From contig JABAKD010000019.1 of the NCBI GenBank assembly GCA_012845835.1, positions 14,203,920-14,267,919 of the forward strand: 64,000 nt of DNA, read 5' to 3'. Shown piece by piece: positions 34,050-45,924 of this stretch. The position numbers and the translations under genes are program-made. Every line of letters begins with the position of its first letter. Positions within the stretch are counted from its first letter, which is position 1. The notes beneath the pieces are model-generated. The model did no database searches, was not told where the DNA came from, and worked only from the letters and a program-made list of their open reading frames with translations. The DNA is from Undaria pinnatifida. Taxonomy: Eukaryota > Sar > Phaeophyceae > Laminariales > Alariaceae.

Positions 34050-35510
34050 CTTCATTCCGTACCTGAACGCTGACTTTGAGAAAAACTGAAATTGCAGCCC
34101 GATGAACAGTACTACAACCTGAGTGATGGACAGAACGCTTTTTCTAGCCGAAACGGTAGCAGCTGGGGCATTAACTACCAGTGTACCTGGCATTAACCAC
34201 CAGGGAAGTAACTACACGAACGAGATACTATTGGGGATTTTGCTATCTCAGTTTAAGACGTCCGCAGGTTGAAAGGTTGGCAAACACGCGCTATCCATGC
34301 CTCCATCTTACCACGCGTCCGTCGTCTGATGCCGGGAACGACAAGCCATTCCAATCGGCATGGTTCGTAAATTCTGGCAACATCTGGTGTTCTCTCTCCG
34401 TGGATGCCCACCGTTCGATTTTGGTTGTTTCTTATGTCGGCGAGCCCTTCGCGTCTATCAGCTACAGCAAGAGTAGTACAGCTGCAGGCATCAGGCCAAA
34501 ACAATACCCGGTAGTCGCCTGTTACTTTACCAGGTGCATAAGGCAACACTACTCCCCCCCCACCCCCCAGGCTGAACCACGACATAGGTGTGTGTCTGAA
34601 GGGATGATGTGTACCGAAGCTCTGACTCTGTGATAAGAGCTGCAGAGGTGGCACCGAAGGGTCTGCTAACATCACTTGTGAAAACTATAAAATAGAGTGG
34701 TTTGATAGTGGCGCTTGTGTGGCCATAAAATGCAACAAAGAAAAGAAGAAGGGAAGAAGTAAAATGAGTAGGAACGAGTAGGAATGAGAGAAGGAAGGAG
34801 AAGGAAGACGAAATAAGAAGGAGGGAAGGAGGAGGAAGGAGAAACCAGGAGGAGGGACGGAGGAGGAAGTGATCGAGGTGGGGGATGCCTTCCCCTGATC
34901 GCGGGATTATGCCCGAGCTACGGGCAGGTGTACTCTACGGCAGCCCCTCCTGTTCCGTGCACCGTTCTATGTAACGCCCTTGCAATGTTATAGTCACGTT
35001 CTCTGTAACGTTCTTCTGATACTAATGATGTGGTAAAAGCTGATAACCTTGTACCACGACCAACTTCCCGATACTGGTGGATTGATTCTTAGTATATAGT
35101 ATGCCGGCTAGAACGGACAAACCCCTATTAATATGTATTTTGCCGCATGTTGTATATATCCGCTTCTAGAACTGTGATGCTCAGTTAACCAAAAATGGCG
35201 ACTACGAATCAAATAAATCCTGGTGAACTGCAGAGTCCATAATATAATAGTAACGAACGTGAACAGTTGTGTTATCCGAGAGATAAATGTCTTTTACACA
35301 TTGAACAAAGACAGCCGGCACAATTCTCAGTAGTAGCGTTTTTCGTTAGGTCCATATTATGTGCTTGTGTTTTTGGGTAGTTGGTCTATTTTCTGGTTGT
35401 ATCTCACCGCTTTTCGAGGAAGTAGAGCATGCTAACCTTTTTAGCCTTGTCCGAATGGCGATACCCACCAAACCAGGGTGATATCCTATCTGTTTACCTC
35501 AAGTTTTCTT
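34050..35510. other. Intergenic stretch with purine tract
   Basis: Contains an asymmetric GA-rich tract of about 135 bases (34737-34872). Two overlapping frames (34181-34633 plus, 34253-34675 minus) have no recognisable content. No other feature seen to 35510. Confidence 0.5.
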
Positions 35511-35513
35511 GAC

Positions 35514-35905
35514 CTAAACAGCACTGTTGCCAGCGATATCTCTTAGATATCGCAGAGTATCGTGAACGTGTTTTGTAACGATTTTCGATTGCCGCACGTA
35601 AGCCTTAATGGTATCCACGGGCGATAGCTGCCAGCAACGGGCTGATCTACAATCGTTCTTTACAGGTATGTCCCGCTCGGGATTGAAACCATTGGAGTCC
35701 CAATACAGCTCAAACGCCGAATACTGGCCGTTAGGGTGCATGGGGGCGGTTACCCGCAGACTCATATCCCGGGTAGCATGACAATTCACTATGTTAGAGG
35801 TGCTGCTGAAAACGGAGGCCTTTTAGTTCCTTTTGCCAAATTTTCCACGAGCTGCACATGGTGCCAATAGCCGGCGGCACACCGCCTCGACGACTGGTCA
35901 TCACC
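35514..35905 (-). pseudogene. Unassigned coding-like stretch next to a MITE
   Basis: The minus frame 35514-35789 (about 91 codons) reads like a real protein end (SAFELYWDSNGFNPERD, DTIKAYVRQSKIVTKHVHD, TLRYLRDIAGNSAV, stop). There is no ATG; upstream the frame meets a stop. The coding-like text continues in another frame (VPPAIGTMCSSWKIWQKELKG, about 35815-35880), right up to the edge of the family E element at 35911. This suggests one frameshift and a MITE insertion in or at the edge of an older gene. No family recognised. Confidence 0.35.
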
Positions 35906-35910
35906 GCGTC

Positions 35911-36175
35911 CCAGGCTACGGTAGGGGGGTCCCCTTTTGGGCCTTTTATTTCAGTGGCTAGGGGTCACTCGCGCGAGTAACCCCTTTGTGTTCCTATGCG
36001 ATCTTACGTTTTCTTTATGTTTTACGTTGACGAAATCAATCCGCAATGCAAAGGTGATGTAGGCTGCGGCAAACCAAGTTCCTAAGCCATCTTCATCCGT
36101 AGGGTACAGAGCTACTCGTGCGAGTGGCTCAAACACACCAGTGAAAATGGGGGTACCCCCCCTACCGTAGCCTTG
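35911..36175 (+). mobile_element. MITE family E, copy 3 (best preserved)
   Basis: 265 bp with inverted ends CCAGGCTACGGTAGGGGGGT and ACCCCCCCTACCGTAGCCTTGG. Two internal palindromes, GTCACTCGCGCGAGTAAC (35964) and GCTACTCGTGCGAGTGGC (36110), flank the middle symmetrically. Frames crossing it are artefacts. Confidence 0.85.
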
Positions 36176-36189
36176 GTCGCGACAGCGCC

Positions 36190-37250
36190 GTGTGTCATAC
36201 CCATATTCTAGGCGCGTCGCAAAGATGAAAAAAGAGTTGCTGTACATGACGGGCGGCAATGACAGGGACGTGCAAGAATGACAAAGAACGATGCTGCATA
36301 TTCGTCCAAATAACGTGCAGGGTTTTCGTTGAACCTTTGTTGTGTGGACGGATGGTTTCATTTCGTCTTTTGATGGCGGGTAGACATGCCAAAGAATATG
36401 TAAGGTCGCCGCGGCACTTCAATGACACACACAGCGGAAGTACGTTAACAGCACCAACGCAAAACACGATAGTTTGTGGCAGCGGCCAGATCAACGTTCA
36501 CTCTCGATTCAATAGGAAATCACACAGAGCAGAAGCGATGGAAACCAGTCACAATTTGTTTTTGTACCAGCTTGCTTCCAACTTGCCCAACGTCGGCCAT
36601 GAAAATCGTGTATTGCGCAAAGGTAGTGGTCGGGGGTTGGCTTAGCTACTGTGTATCTACCTGTGGGGTCAAACAACTGGTTCTTTGTGTTGAATAATAT
36701 TTGCAGTGGTGAAAGGGATAATGCGGGGTGGAGAAAAATGCTCCCCTGGACATACATATCTTAAAAATGTCAAAATCAACAGAAACTCGTCGGCCCAAAC
36801 AACAGCCCTGGGTCAACGTATCACTCGTATGGTCTTGTGTTTCCGCTTTCTCACGGCTGTCTTCGTATTTTCGGTACTGTATGCCATAGTCTACTCTTTC
36901 CTCCAAATTATCCAGTTTATTTATCTAGACTAAACGTAGTTTATAGGCCATGTATACTTCCCCTATGTCGCCTTCATGACACTCGCAGATGCGCAACCCT
37001 GCATTCCCTGCATGACTTTCTTAGTGCCCTCGGGCGTTTGTTTGTGATCTCCGATTGGATACTATTAACAAGTGGATCTTGGGGGTTGTCCAAATATTGC
37101 CGAGAAATTGACAGTAGAGAACTTCAGACGTACCTGCGCGATTGCCGGTGATCGCTAGTAAAATACAGTATGCTGTACCAAGTCAGCGCTCTTTCCATGT
37201 ACACATCACTGTACACAAGGCACACGATCCATTCTCCATAGACACCAGAT
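36190..37250. other. No supported gene
   Basis: Overlapping frames on both strands (36195-36494 minus, 36259-36645 plus, 36706-36933 plus) with no motif or splice evidence. Confidence 0.4.
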
Positions 37251-37255
37251 GTACC

Positions 37256-37489
37256 TTACTCTATATATAAAAGTACATGGCAGAATGTGCCCGTATCTTC
37301 CCTAAACGTGATCCTCTTGATCTGACTCGGTCTCTGGACGAATATGTGCAAGACGAAGAACGCGTCTCCCGGGCCTAGAACATACGTGCTGGATGCACGC
37401 TTGCACTCATGCCATGCACACGGCAAACTGTACGAAAGGACGATAACTTCGGACACAGAATCGTGTACCAGGTATTGTGGTATACTTGC
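37256..37489 (-). CDS. Putative terminal exon, unknown
   Basis: A frame of 77 codons opening after an acceptor-like TTTCAATTAG (AG at 37491-37490) and ending in a stop. It reads VHDSVSEVIVLSYSLPCAW, then SSTYVLGPGDAFFVLHIFV, QIKRITFREDTGTFCHVLL. The alternation of hydrophobic strands and charged turns fits a beta-rich globular domain. No family assigned. Frames on the same strand further upstream (37490-37856) may hold earlier exons, but none is convincing. Confidence 0.3.
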   Translation of the reverse strand, partial: ASIPQYLVHDSVSEVIVLSYSLPCAWHECKRASSTYVLGPGDAFFVLHIFVQRPSQIKRITFREDTGTFCHVLLYIE

Positions 37490-38215
37490 CTAATTGAAAT
37501 GCAAAGCGTGACCATTGAGGAAAAAAAACGTGCAACGTTGTGGCTCTATCTCGTATTCGGTGGTCGCAAAAGTAGCGTGTAGACGGTGTACAACGAGCGC
37601 ATAAACAGACGTTAATATGGGACGGTGCTTTAGATGGCGCCAAGGCCTCCTTACATAATCCGCAAGGAATGCTCGCGCCAGCAGAAAGTTGAACGCCATA
37701 GGCCCCCAGCTTATTGCTCCCTGAGGGGCCGGCCAACGATTTGCACCGTTTGGCGCGAGCTGCATCAATTATGGAGTAACCCGCCAACGAGCCCACTGTT
37801 GTTACAACACATCGCGTAAGTGTATGATACGTGCACGGCCTTGTAAAGTACGACAACTTCAGGCCGGACCATCACATCTACACAAGTGTTCGTTGATTTC
37901 GGATATTACACGTAACCAACCGCCAGGAAAGGGTTTGACAGACATCCGACGTACTTCTCCGCGTTTGCCACGTCATCACACACGACCGAACCCGGAATTT
38001 TCTGCCGGGTGTCATCCCCCGTCCCACGAAGAGACTCCGTGGTCGGGAAAATAAGAGGATGCATCTCAAAGGCCGTTGAGCACCGTGTATCCGTTGTTGC
38101 CGGAGACATAACTGGCGACTCAAAATATAGTTTCCGTCCACGCCGACGACCTGGGCATTACGCTAGAGCTTACCGCGAACGATACCCCACCACAGGAAGC
38201 CCTCTATTAAAAAGA

Positions 38216-38340
38216 GACGCGTGCTACGATAGAGGTGCACCACTTTTCCCCCTTGAGCTTGCTCAAAGCCTGATTTGGAGAAAATAAAACTGCTGCCGGA
38301 TGAAATCCCATGGCTTAGGTACACCACGAGAATCATGTAG
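38216..38340 (-). mobile_element. MITE family A, copy 8, truncated
   Basis: Perfect left end GACGCGTGCTACGATAGAGG at 38216, followed by family interior in inverse orientation up to ACCACGAGAATCATG near 38338, where similarity stops. The other half and right terminus are missing. It lies about 180 bp beyond the 3' end of the EsV-1-7 gene. Confidence 0.8.
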
Positions 38341-38514
38341 CGCCCAATCTGCGAAAACAAGCGAACCAAAATTCGACAATAACATCGCGGAGGCAACGCA
38401 AGACGCAGTCGTTGTTTGCGAAGGCACGAATAAAGAGGCAGTTGCGTGGCTTCTCCTTCGACACGCTTCATTCCAAATGCAGTCGTGCACCAGTTTGTCA
38501 TTTCCAAAAAAAAG

Positions 38515-39642
38515 TCAAAAGAGGCACTCAGTCTTAACGTAGGACGACGGTCGACTTACGGCACTGCCGGACGAGCTGCGGGCCACGCCCTTACTGTGGT
38601 TGGTTGCTACCGTGAGGACAAGACCGTCTACAAGGGGGCCGTGCACATCGCAGTGGGAAGGCTGTGTTTCCCTGATTCCCCACGTCAAAAAATTCCTGCA
38701 GTCCGTTGTTCTGCATGGTGCTCTAAGGTTGACCATCAGGCCGTCCAATATGTCACTTCTATGACCAGCGCATGTGGCACCCTCACCGTCGGCCAGAACC
38801 CCCCACGACGCTATTCTGGAGCAGGGGCTATGCGAGCAGCGTTTCTTGGCGAGAACGTTGATCATGCCGTCTTTAGCATGCCGCTTGCAGTATGCCGCCG
38901 CGCTGATACCCTCGAGATTGAAGTTGGCCGTTCTCGTGCAGGTGTCATGTAAGCAGTGCTTGTGGCGGACGTCGATCATGCCATCCTCAGCATGGTTTTT
39001 GCAGCGGACAGCTGATGTTCTGCCGACAAAGTTGAAGGAAGCTACCCTCGTACAAGTGACATCTGAGCAACGCGCTTTGCGAACGTTCACCATGCCGTCG
39101 TTGGCATGGGACTTACAGTATATCGCACTCCCACCCCATATATTGAATGAAGGTTGCTTCATGCAGGTCCCATGCGAACAGCGCTTGACACGGATATCGA
39201 TCATTCCGTCCTCTGCATGCTTCCTGCAGAATGCCCCTGTCTTTCTGCCTTCAAAATTGCAGATAGATTCTCTACTGCAGGTGCCGTCCAAACACCGCTG
39301 GCCACAGACGCGATACATGCCATCTTTAGAATGGACTTTACAGCACGCTGCCTTGTCGCCCACGAAATTGAAAGAAGCTTTCCTCGTGCAAATGGAATCT
39401 TGGCAATACTTGCTGAAGACGCAGACCATCCCCTCTTCAGCATGGACCCTGCAGAAGGCCGCCGTCTTGTCACCACGAACATTGAAATTCGCTCTCTTTG
39501 CGCAGGCGTCGTGAGAGCAACGTTTTTTTAGAACGTCGACCATGCCGTTCTCAGCATGCCTCTTGCAATACAAAGCCTTCTTGGTTCCCTCGATACCAAA
39601 CGACGGTCGCGTGCTGCACAAGGTGTTTGAACAACGTCCCAT
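38515..39642 (-). CDS. EsV-1-7 repeat protein (nine repeats)
   Basis: An intronless frame of 375 codons. The start chosen is the ATG at 39642 because its context (AGAATGG) is good and because the same bases GGGACGTTGTTCAAAC follow it in the paralogue at 49817; an in-frame ATG at 39717 would add 25 basic residues. From residue 4 on, the protein is a tandem array of the C-x4-C-x16-C-x2-H-x12 motif, typically with HAEDGM(V/I)(D/N)V after the His. Repeats 1-7 are clear; the third and fifth have 15 rather than 16 residues in the long spacer. Repeats 8 and 9 are degenerate: extra residues after His (HRSDILDGLMVNL) and a 15-residue spacer. A Ser-rich tail of about 35 residues follows. The family includes the Ectocarpus regulator IMM and viral EsV-1 gene 7. 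The pattern of Cys and His suggests metal binding, but molecular function is unknown. Antisense frames here are artefacts. Confidence 0.9.
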   Translation of the reverse strand: MGRCSNTLCSTRPSFGIEGTKKALYCKRHAENGMVDVLKKRCSHDACAKRANFNVRGDKTAAFCRVHAEEGMVCVFSKYCQDSICTRKASFNFVGDKAACCKVHSKDGMYRVCGQRCLDGTCSRESICNFEGRKTGAFCRKHAEDGMIDIRVKRCSHGTCMKQPSFNIWGGSAIYCKSHANDGMVNVRKARCSDVTCTRVASFNFVGRTSAVRCKNHAEDGMIDVRHKHCLHDTCTRTANFNLEGISAAAYCKRHAKDGMINVLAKKRCSHSPCSRIASWGVLADGEGATCAGHRSDILDGLMVNLRAPCRTTDCRNFLTWGIRETQPSHCDVHGPLVDGLVLTVATNHSKGVARSSSGSAVSRPSSYVKTECLF

Positions 39643-39909
39643 TCTCCCCACACTTTGGATCAGTAACTGTCTGGAAAAGAAGCAGGGGGCCGGGCGGGCG
39701 CGGGGGCCGAGTGACATCTCGCTTGATTCGGCGTACCAAAACTGCCGTTGATAGACACGGATACACGTAGCTGCTTACAGACAAAATATTCACGGTCACA
39801 ACTTTCCAGTTACGAAATGGATATCTGCATTGCCTGTGGTATGCTGTGTAAATCGTAAGCAACATGAACCAGAGTATGGCTTCATGTTGCGACAATGTCA
39901 TGAATAATG

Positions 39910-40570
39910 CCGGACGTCCGAGGTTATTTAGGGTGAGGGTATCTCATGCGTCAATACTTGGGAATACCTGCTACATGTAGCCAACACACGGGCGATCAAG
40001 ACTGAGAGCATGAGGGTGTCAGAGAATATTCAACTTCCAAAAGCGGCAGGCGATGAACAGTCGAAGAAGATGAGGAGGGGCCCTTGTATCTCGGTTAAAG
40101 GCGTCGATCGTTGGTGTTTTAGACTCGAGGCTTCTTAGCAGGCGGTCACATTTAGCGCATCAGCGGCCCCGGCGGCAATGGCGGTCGTTCGGTCTGGGAG
40201 GGGAAAGGGGGGTCATTTTGTGGTCTATGCGCTTGGGTAAAAAGTGAGCGACTAGGGGAAACCAAGGAAACATCGATAGCAACTAGTTGGGTTTACTATA
40301 AACGCGCATGTCCCAGGGATCACTAGCCATTTCTGTTTTCTGTAAAGACATGACAAAGCCTTGGAGGATCAAGATAACCTGACGTCGCCAATGTATATCC
40401 GTGAGCAATGGTATTCGAGATGACGATGGGCCAACATGCCTGATTTGGCGTATTTGGGTTCGTGAACAACACACCTACTGTAGTACCGCAAACGTCGAAC
40501 ACCACTTGTACTATTACCGCTGCATAAACCGACATGAAGCACACTTCTGGCCAGTAAAGTTGGTATCGAT
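39910..40570. other. Upstream region of the EsV-1-7 gene, no gene seen
   Basis: No coding signal. The core promoter of the minus-strand gene should lie near 39660-39900, but no clear TATA box is seen at a fixed distance. Confidence 0.4.
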
Positions 40571-40571
40571 A

Positions 40572-40829
40572 CAGGTAGCACTTTCTGGTTAACAACGTTC
40601 TGGGGATGACGGGGCTTCTTAACCCAAAATCCCCCGAGTGCCATCCTTGGCTTTGCGATGCAAAATATTTTGTATACCCAGACCATATTTTTTTTCATCG
40701 GGTTACACTTTCGTAAGGTTTACCGAAATTCAATACCTTGTTGGGTGAGGTATACAACTCGTCAAGTGATCGATTAACCTCAGACAAACAGCAAAAAGTG
40801 GTGATGTCACCTTCATGGTAGCATGCGTC
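40572..40829 (+). mobile_element. Decayed MITE family A-like copy
   Basis: Right end TTCATGGTAGCATGCGTC is clear; the left end is eroded. Internal ACGGGGCTTCTTAACCC, TTTTCATCGGGTTACACTTT and GGGTGAGGTATACAACTC align in order with the family, and the last block with the repeat at 7649. Confidence 0.6.
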
Positions 40830-41197
40830 CAGTGCATGACGAAACACGAGGTGACGGGAATGGCAGAACTCAGTAAGCCTATCTCCCTCGTTGCTGAGCC
40901 TTTTTTGCTTCATCAAGTCTCAACTCTAAGACTCCTTACGTTTGTCCGCCTCACTCACCAGTACACTTCTCAATCTTGCTTGTTTCTAATGTGTTTAGTT
41001 GTCAGTCTCGTTACCCATAAAATTGTCAGTCTCAATCCTCTGACGATTGTCAGCCTCGTATCTGAGGTTCCTTTATCAGTATCAGCTCTTAGACTCACCT
41101 CTAAGGGTTTTATATCACTCTCAACAAGTCGATCAGAAGAAAATGCCGACAATCCCCTGGCTGAAACGACTTTGTAGTTTCCACTTGTCATCTATGT

Positions 41198-42384
41198 CAG
41201 TGACTATACGGGGCCCGATAACTCGTTCGTGTTTGTGTGGTTGTTGTCCTGCATTGGGCGAGGTACGGAGCAGCAGCAGTGCGGGGCTCGAGCGCAAGCA
41301 TTGGTTTCGGTGAGAAAGCGTTTGCATGACCATGGCCGCTTGGTTACATATTTTCATGTTCGTTTTCATACCGATACGTACTATAGTAGCTACTACCAGC
41401 GTGTGGTAAGACTGCAATTTTTACGACTGACCAGGACTGACTGAATTTTCTAAGTTTTTAATCGCACACATATCACAGCAGCCGGTCAACAACTTTCACG
41501 ATTTCATCTGAGACACGGCGAAGCCGACATCGAAACGCAATAGTACGAGTTCCACCATACGAGTATCCGCCATATATACAAAAAGCACAGGGCCGGGCGC
41601 GGCGGCGGGGAGCAACCATCGATCTGGACGGGGATTGTGCCTTGCATGATGACCACGGGCCCGTCGTTATTTCAACGTGTCACCCGTCCCGCTGTTTCCT
41701 GTTCCTGTCACGCCGACAACCGCTAGCTGTCGTATATCACTGTCCAGCTACCTCTCTCCATCTATCGCGATCTAGATCAGGGGCTGCGTTCTTCTGCTTT
41801 TCTCTGCTGCTGCGGCCACGACGACAGCCGCCAGCAGTGCCTCCCCTTCCCGGCGGGGAGCACTTATTGACGGGGAGTGTGCATGACCATGATCCCGACG
41901 TTACTTTTGCTTGGTGTTTTTTTTCAATCGTAAGTACGCCCCACACAGCAACCGGTCACAACTTTCAGGTTCAACTCATTTTTGACACGTGGCGAGGCCG
42001 AGATCGACCATAATATCGTTCATACTAGCAAACAGCACAGCGCCATGCGGGGCGGCGGGGAGCCGGGAGGGGCGCAGCAAGAAGGTAGTGGAGGGAGTTC
42101 ATACGTACCTTCCGGAGGAGGAGCAGGTGTTAGACATTGCACGCCTGAAAATATAGCACCCACAACAACTGCAAGGATAACTAATTTCGACTAAAATTCC
42201 AGCGTGTTGACGATAAGACGATATTATGACGGTGATCCGCAGAGCAAGAGCGTCTGACCGCGTGGCCGATGCCGGTGCGGAACACGGGGGAGGTATATAG
42301 CATACTCGAACCGCTGTTGTACCGTGTTGCCCTACGGCATCTAGTGTGTGGTGTACCAGGCATACACGATATCACGACCGAACT
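41198..42384. repeat. Higher-order tandem repeat, unit 1 (~1.19 kb)
   Basis: The unit begins with CAGTGACTATACGGGGCCCG and contains, in order, TGGTTGTTGTCCTG, GCATGACCATGGCCGCTTGG, a block AGCAGCCGGTCAACAACTTT with GCGAAGCCGACATCGA, TACGAGTATCCGCCATAT and GCACAGGGCCGG, then GGACGGGGATTGTGC. It has a second, shorter version of the middle block (41945-42075). All blocks recur in the same order in unit 2. No gene is visible inside; frames of 70-123 codons lack motifs. Confidence 0.75.
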
Positions 42385-43500
42385 CAGTGACAATATGGGG
42401 CCCGATCGTGCATGATATGTGGTTGTTGTCCTGGTTATGTGTCGAGGTACACAGCTGCAGCAACAACTTTACATACGGGGACCAAGCGCACGCAGTGGTT
42501 TGGTCGAGGAAGAACGTGCATGGTCATGAAAGCTTGGTTACATTTAATGTTTTCATACCTGGACGTAAAAGTGTACATAGTACGACGGACTGCAGTTTTG
42601 AAGTTTTTAATAGCACACATGACAGCAGATCATAACGATCGTGTTCTCAACTGAGAGGCGCGGCGAGGCCGAGATCGACACACAATACGAGTTCGACCGT
42701 ACGAGTATCCGTCATATTAAGAAACAGCACAGGGCCGGTCGCGGCAAATTGGGGAGCAATCATTAATCTGGACGGGGATTGTGCATGACCATGTACCACA
42801 CGGGCCCGTGGTTACGCTTCAAACTGCTGGAGAGGTTACATTTTTTGGCCGTTAACAAACTAGCTTTAGTGTTATGCCGAATATGCTGGTTTTGGACTGG
42901 TCATTATATATTCGTTAACATATTCTAGTGGTTTTGGAGCTTTTCCGAATATGCTGGCTTTAGAATAGACGGACGAGGGTCTAAAAATGAAATTCCGTTT
43001 GTGATACTCCAGGCTTAACAATATGCTGGTTTTAGACTGGACGGATGGGGGTCAATACTTGAATTTCCGTTTGTAAGACTCCAGCCTGAATAAAGCCTGG
43101 AGAATATGGGCCCGCGGTTATTTTTCACGTTTTCATACCGGTACACGGACCGAATTTGAATTTGAAGCAGTTCGCCACAGTAGCCGGTCAATTTTTTTTC
43201 AGGCAACAGTGTTTACGGTTTTCAACTTTTTGAGACCTCGCGAGGTGGCGAGGCCTATTAATAGATCGATAGTGTTTAATCGTGTTTGCAAGCAGCGCAG
43301 CGCCCCACCCTTCGCCCCGCTCAGCCGTCAAGCCCTCGTGTGCGAGCCAACGAAGGCCTCGCCGACTCCGTACATTCATTGTCCGACGGGATAGATCAAC
43401 TCGTACGAAGCCAAGCGACGTACGCTGTAGTATATGCCAATTGCAGCTGGAAGGGGTAGACGGTGGCTATTAATACATACATACGCAGCAGTGGCAGTAG
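42385..43500. repeat. Higher-order tandem repeat, unit 2
   Basis: Begins CAGTGACAATATGGGGCCCG at 42385 and repeats the block order of unit 1, including TACGAGTATCCGTCATAT (42701) and GGACGGGGATTGTGC (42770). The second short block is at about 43175-43310. It carries an extra 72-bp two-copy subrepeat (AATATGCTGG.TTTAGA at 42949 and 43021) absent from unit 1. Divergence between units is considerable, so the duplication is old. Confidence 0.7.
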
Positions 43501-43867
43501 AGAAGCGTCACTGGGACATGCATGCAGAGCAACCACTCTGCACAACTGGGGTACATACTGCTGGTGCTGGTCGGATTGAACACAACGCAGCCGTACATTG
43601 AACCACTCACATCAGCAAGATACTTCACAGGATATTGGTAGCGCCAAGATGACTAGACGAACTGCAGGCTGTGCGCCCTGTGCACGTGTCTGGTGCACCG
43701 GGTGCAGGGTGCTCGTGGGTGCAGCTGTGGGTGAACGAGGTATAGGACCAATCCCTCACACAAAAACGCTTTTCAAGATTCTGGAACTCCCCGATTAGAC
43801 TATCCGATTACGTACGTTGCAGGTTACTGTCCTTGGTTACCGATTACTCACTACCTGGCAAACGATT

Positions 43868-43915
43868 ATCGGGCGTCAGGCGTCAGGCGTCAGGCGTCAG
43901 GCGTCAGGCATCAGG
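43868..43915. repeat. (GGCGTCA)n repeat
   Basis: Six GCGTCAG units, the last changed to GCATCAG. Confidence 0.95.
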
Positions 43916-43919
43916 TGCT

Positions 43920-44690
43920 GCAGCTGTGATATTCATCTCCCCATCGTATCGCTATCTGCCCCCGCAGGGGTTCTGTTTTTGGTGAGTGGCTAGCTGTGGA
44001 GCATTGGTCTTGCAGCGAGAATAGCCTTAGCTGCGCACGAATACTGCCGCACACCTCGAGCTATGTTCGATAACACGCAAATACTGCCTCACCTCGCTAG
44101 TACAAGCGTTGAGGGAGACCTGCTGTTAACTGGGACAGCAAATCCAAACCCAATGCGCCGGCCATTCAATGGGGCTGGCCTTTGCTGATACTGCACGCTT
44201 TCCTTGTTACCATGCTGGACTCCCTTTTTTTAATTTGTACCAGGTATCAACAACCAAATCGTAGTAGATGTATTTCTCAAACACCATACGAGTATAGTAC
44301 AAGTAGTGCAAATGACACTAGGATAGCACAAGCACGCCCAATGAGTTTGACGTATCACGCGGCGTGCAAAGTTGAGTTTCAACCACCCACCGGTCGTACT
44401 CGCAGCTGACGTTTTTCATTTTTTTCCCCCTAAAATTGGTTGTACATCATGACATGCTGCCGTCGACCCTTGAAATCGTAGCACAGCTCTCAGTCGTCGC
44501 AGATCTGGATTGTTATCATTTTTTGACACCAAGGTTCTCCGTTCGGGATGGGGTTGATTCGATATCCCGGGGGCATCGCAAGTCCAAAAGGGGGAACACG
44601 TTCCAATTGTATGGGCCATGGTAGAGGGCAAGAGCTACACAACAGCAGTGCTGCTTGAGCTGCTGCTGTACGGTTAGTACATGCTTCATA
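43920..44690. other. No gene seen
   Basis: Short frames only; no motif, splice site or repeat of note. Confidence 0.45.
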
Positions 44691-44699
44691 CACCCGCAA

Positions 44700-45380
44700 C
44701 GATGAAACATGGTTGACTGCTGTTGCATTGGAGGTTAATGTCGTCGTGGTTCGATCTCCTGATGCTGTGCACCAGCCACAAACACATACACCGTGACTAC
44801 TGGCACAAAGGCGAGAGCTTGGAGCACCGCTGCCAATGTATCGCTGCTTCAGTACTGCTGTACACCTGGTTTTATAGCTGCGAGGTTGAGCGGCTGCTTT
44901 CGCAAAAACAAACCCTGCTCTTCTTGATCGTTTTGTGTGCAGATGACAGCGCACACTCCACGTGAAGAAGCACACATACACACACAGAAGAACCGTCCGC
45001 TGCTGGACGCTTTTTATTCCGGGGTACCTGGTATGAGGTCCGACGATGTGTGTTGGATGGCTGCATTGGACGCGTTAATGTTGTCGTGGTTCGATCTCGT
45101 GCTTCTCTGTACCAGCCACACACACTGTAGCTACTGGCACTCAGGCGAGAGTTGGGAGCACGGCTGCCGTCGTACCGCTGCTGCTTTTGTGGCTGCAAGG
45201 CTGAGCGGCTGCTTTTACCGAAAAACACAACATAACCCATCCCTCTTCTTGATCGTCTTGTGTGCCTGTGAAAGCACAATCCCACGTACGGAAGCATACA
45301 CACATACACAGAAGCACCGTCCGTGGCTGCCACTACAGAGTACTGCTGCTACATAGCTGACGGCAGACGAGGTAAAATTA
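44700..45380. repeat. 340-bp tandem repeat, two units
   Basis: Blocks GTTAATGT.GTCGTGGTTCGATCTC, CACCAGCCACA, TACTGGCAC..AGGCGAGAG, GCTGAGCGGCTGCTTT-like text, TCTTCTTGATCGT.TTGTGTGC and CACACATACACA.AGAAG occur at 44734 and again at 45074, period 340. GGTTCGATCTC resembles an RNA polymerase III box B, so the unit might derive from a tRNA-related element, but no box A is convincing. Minus frames over it (44490-45333) are repetitive and not genes. Confidence 0.75.
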
Positions 45381-45924
45381 GTTGGGCTGACGTTGGACAG
45401 GGGAACAAAAAAAAACTTGTGAGAGGGGAGCGGGCTTTTTAGAACTGCTGAAAATTATGGTGTTTTCCATGCACACCCGTGCCAAAACGTTCGAGTTTAG
45501 CCAAGTTGCATGCTTAGAGCATTGCCACGGAGCCCGGGTGGGATCCAGGCATGCTTCGTAACGTACGGACGACCCCCTCGCTTGTCCGACAGCCAAAGGA
45601 CGAGAGAAAGCCCTCGGCTACCATACAACAACATGCCAAAAACAAATAGGATGCATGTTCTAGATAGGCGTATCTTTGTATTTTTTTGTCGATGCCATGT
45701 AAAATTGTTGGTTGGCATGAGGACCGTGACAGACGCCTAATTGGTCACGCTTCTGACTGCAGTAGGCTGGTGCGTTGGGAGTTACTGTGTTGAACTTGTC
45801 AGGTACACCCCTCCTTGAATTTATCGCATGGCTTATTTTCCTTTATACTCATCCCTTCTTTTACCTTCGCACTTCTTCGTTCTCCTTCTTCCACTCTAGA
45901 CGTAACTCCGATCCAGGATCACTT

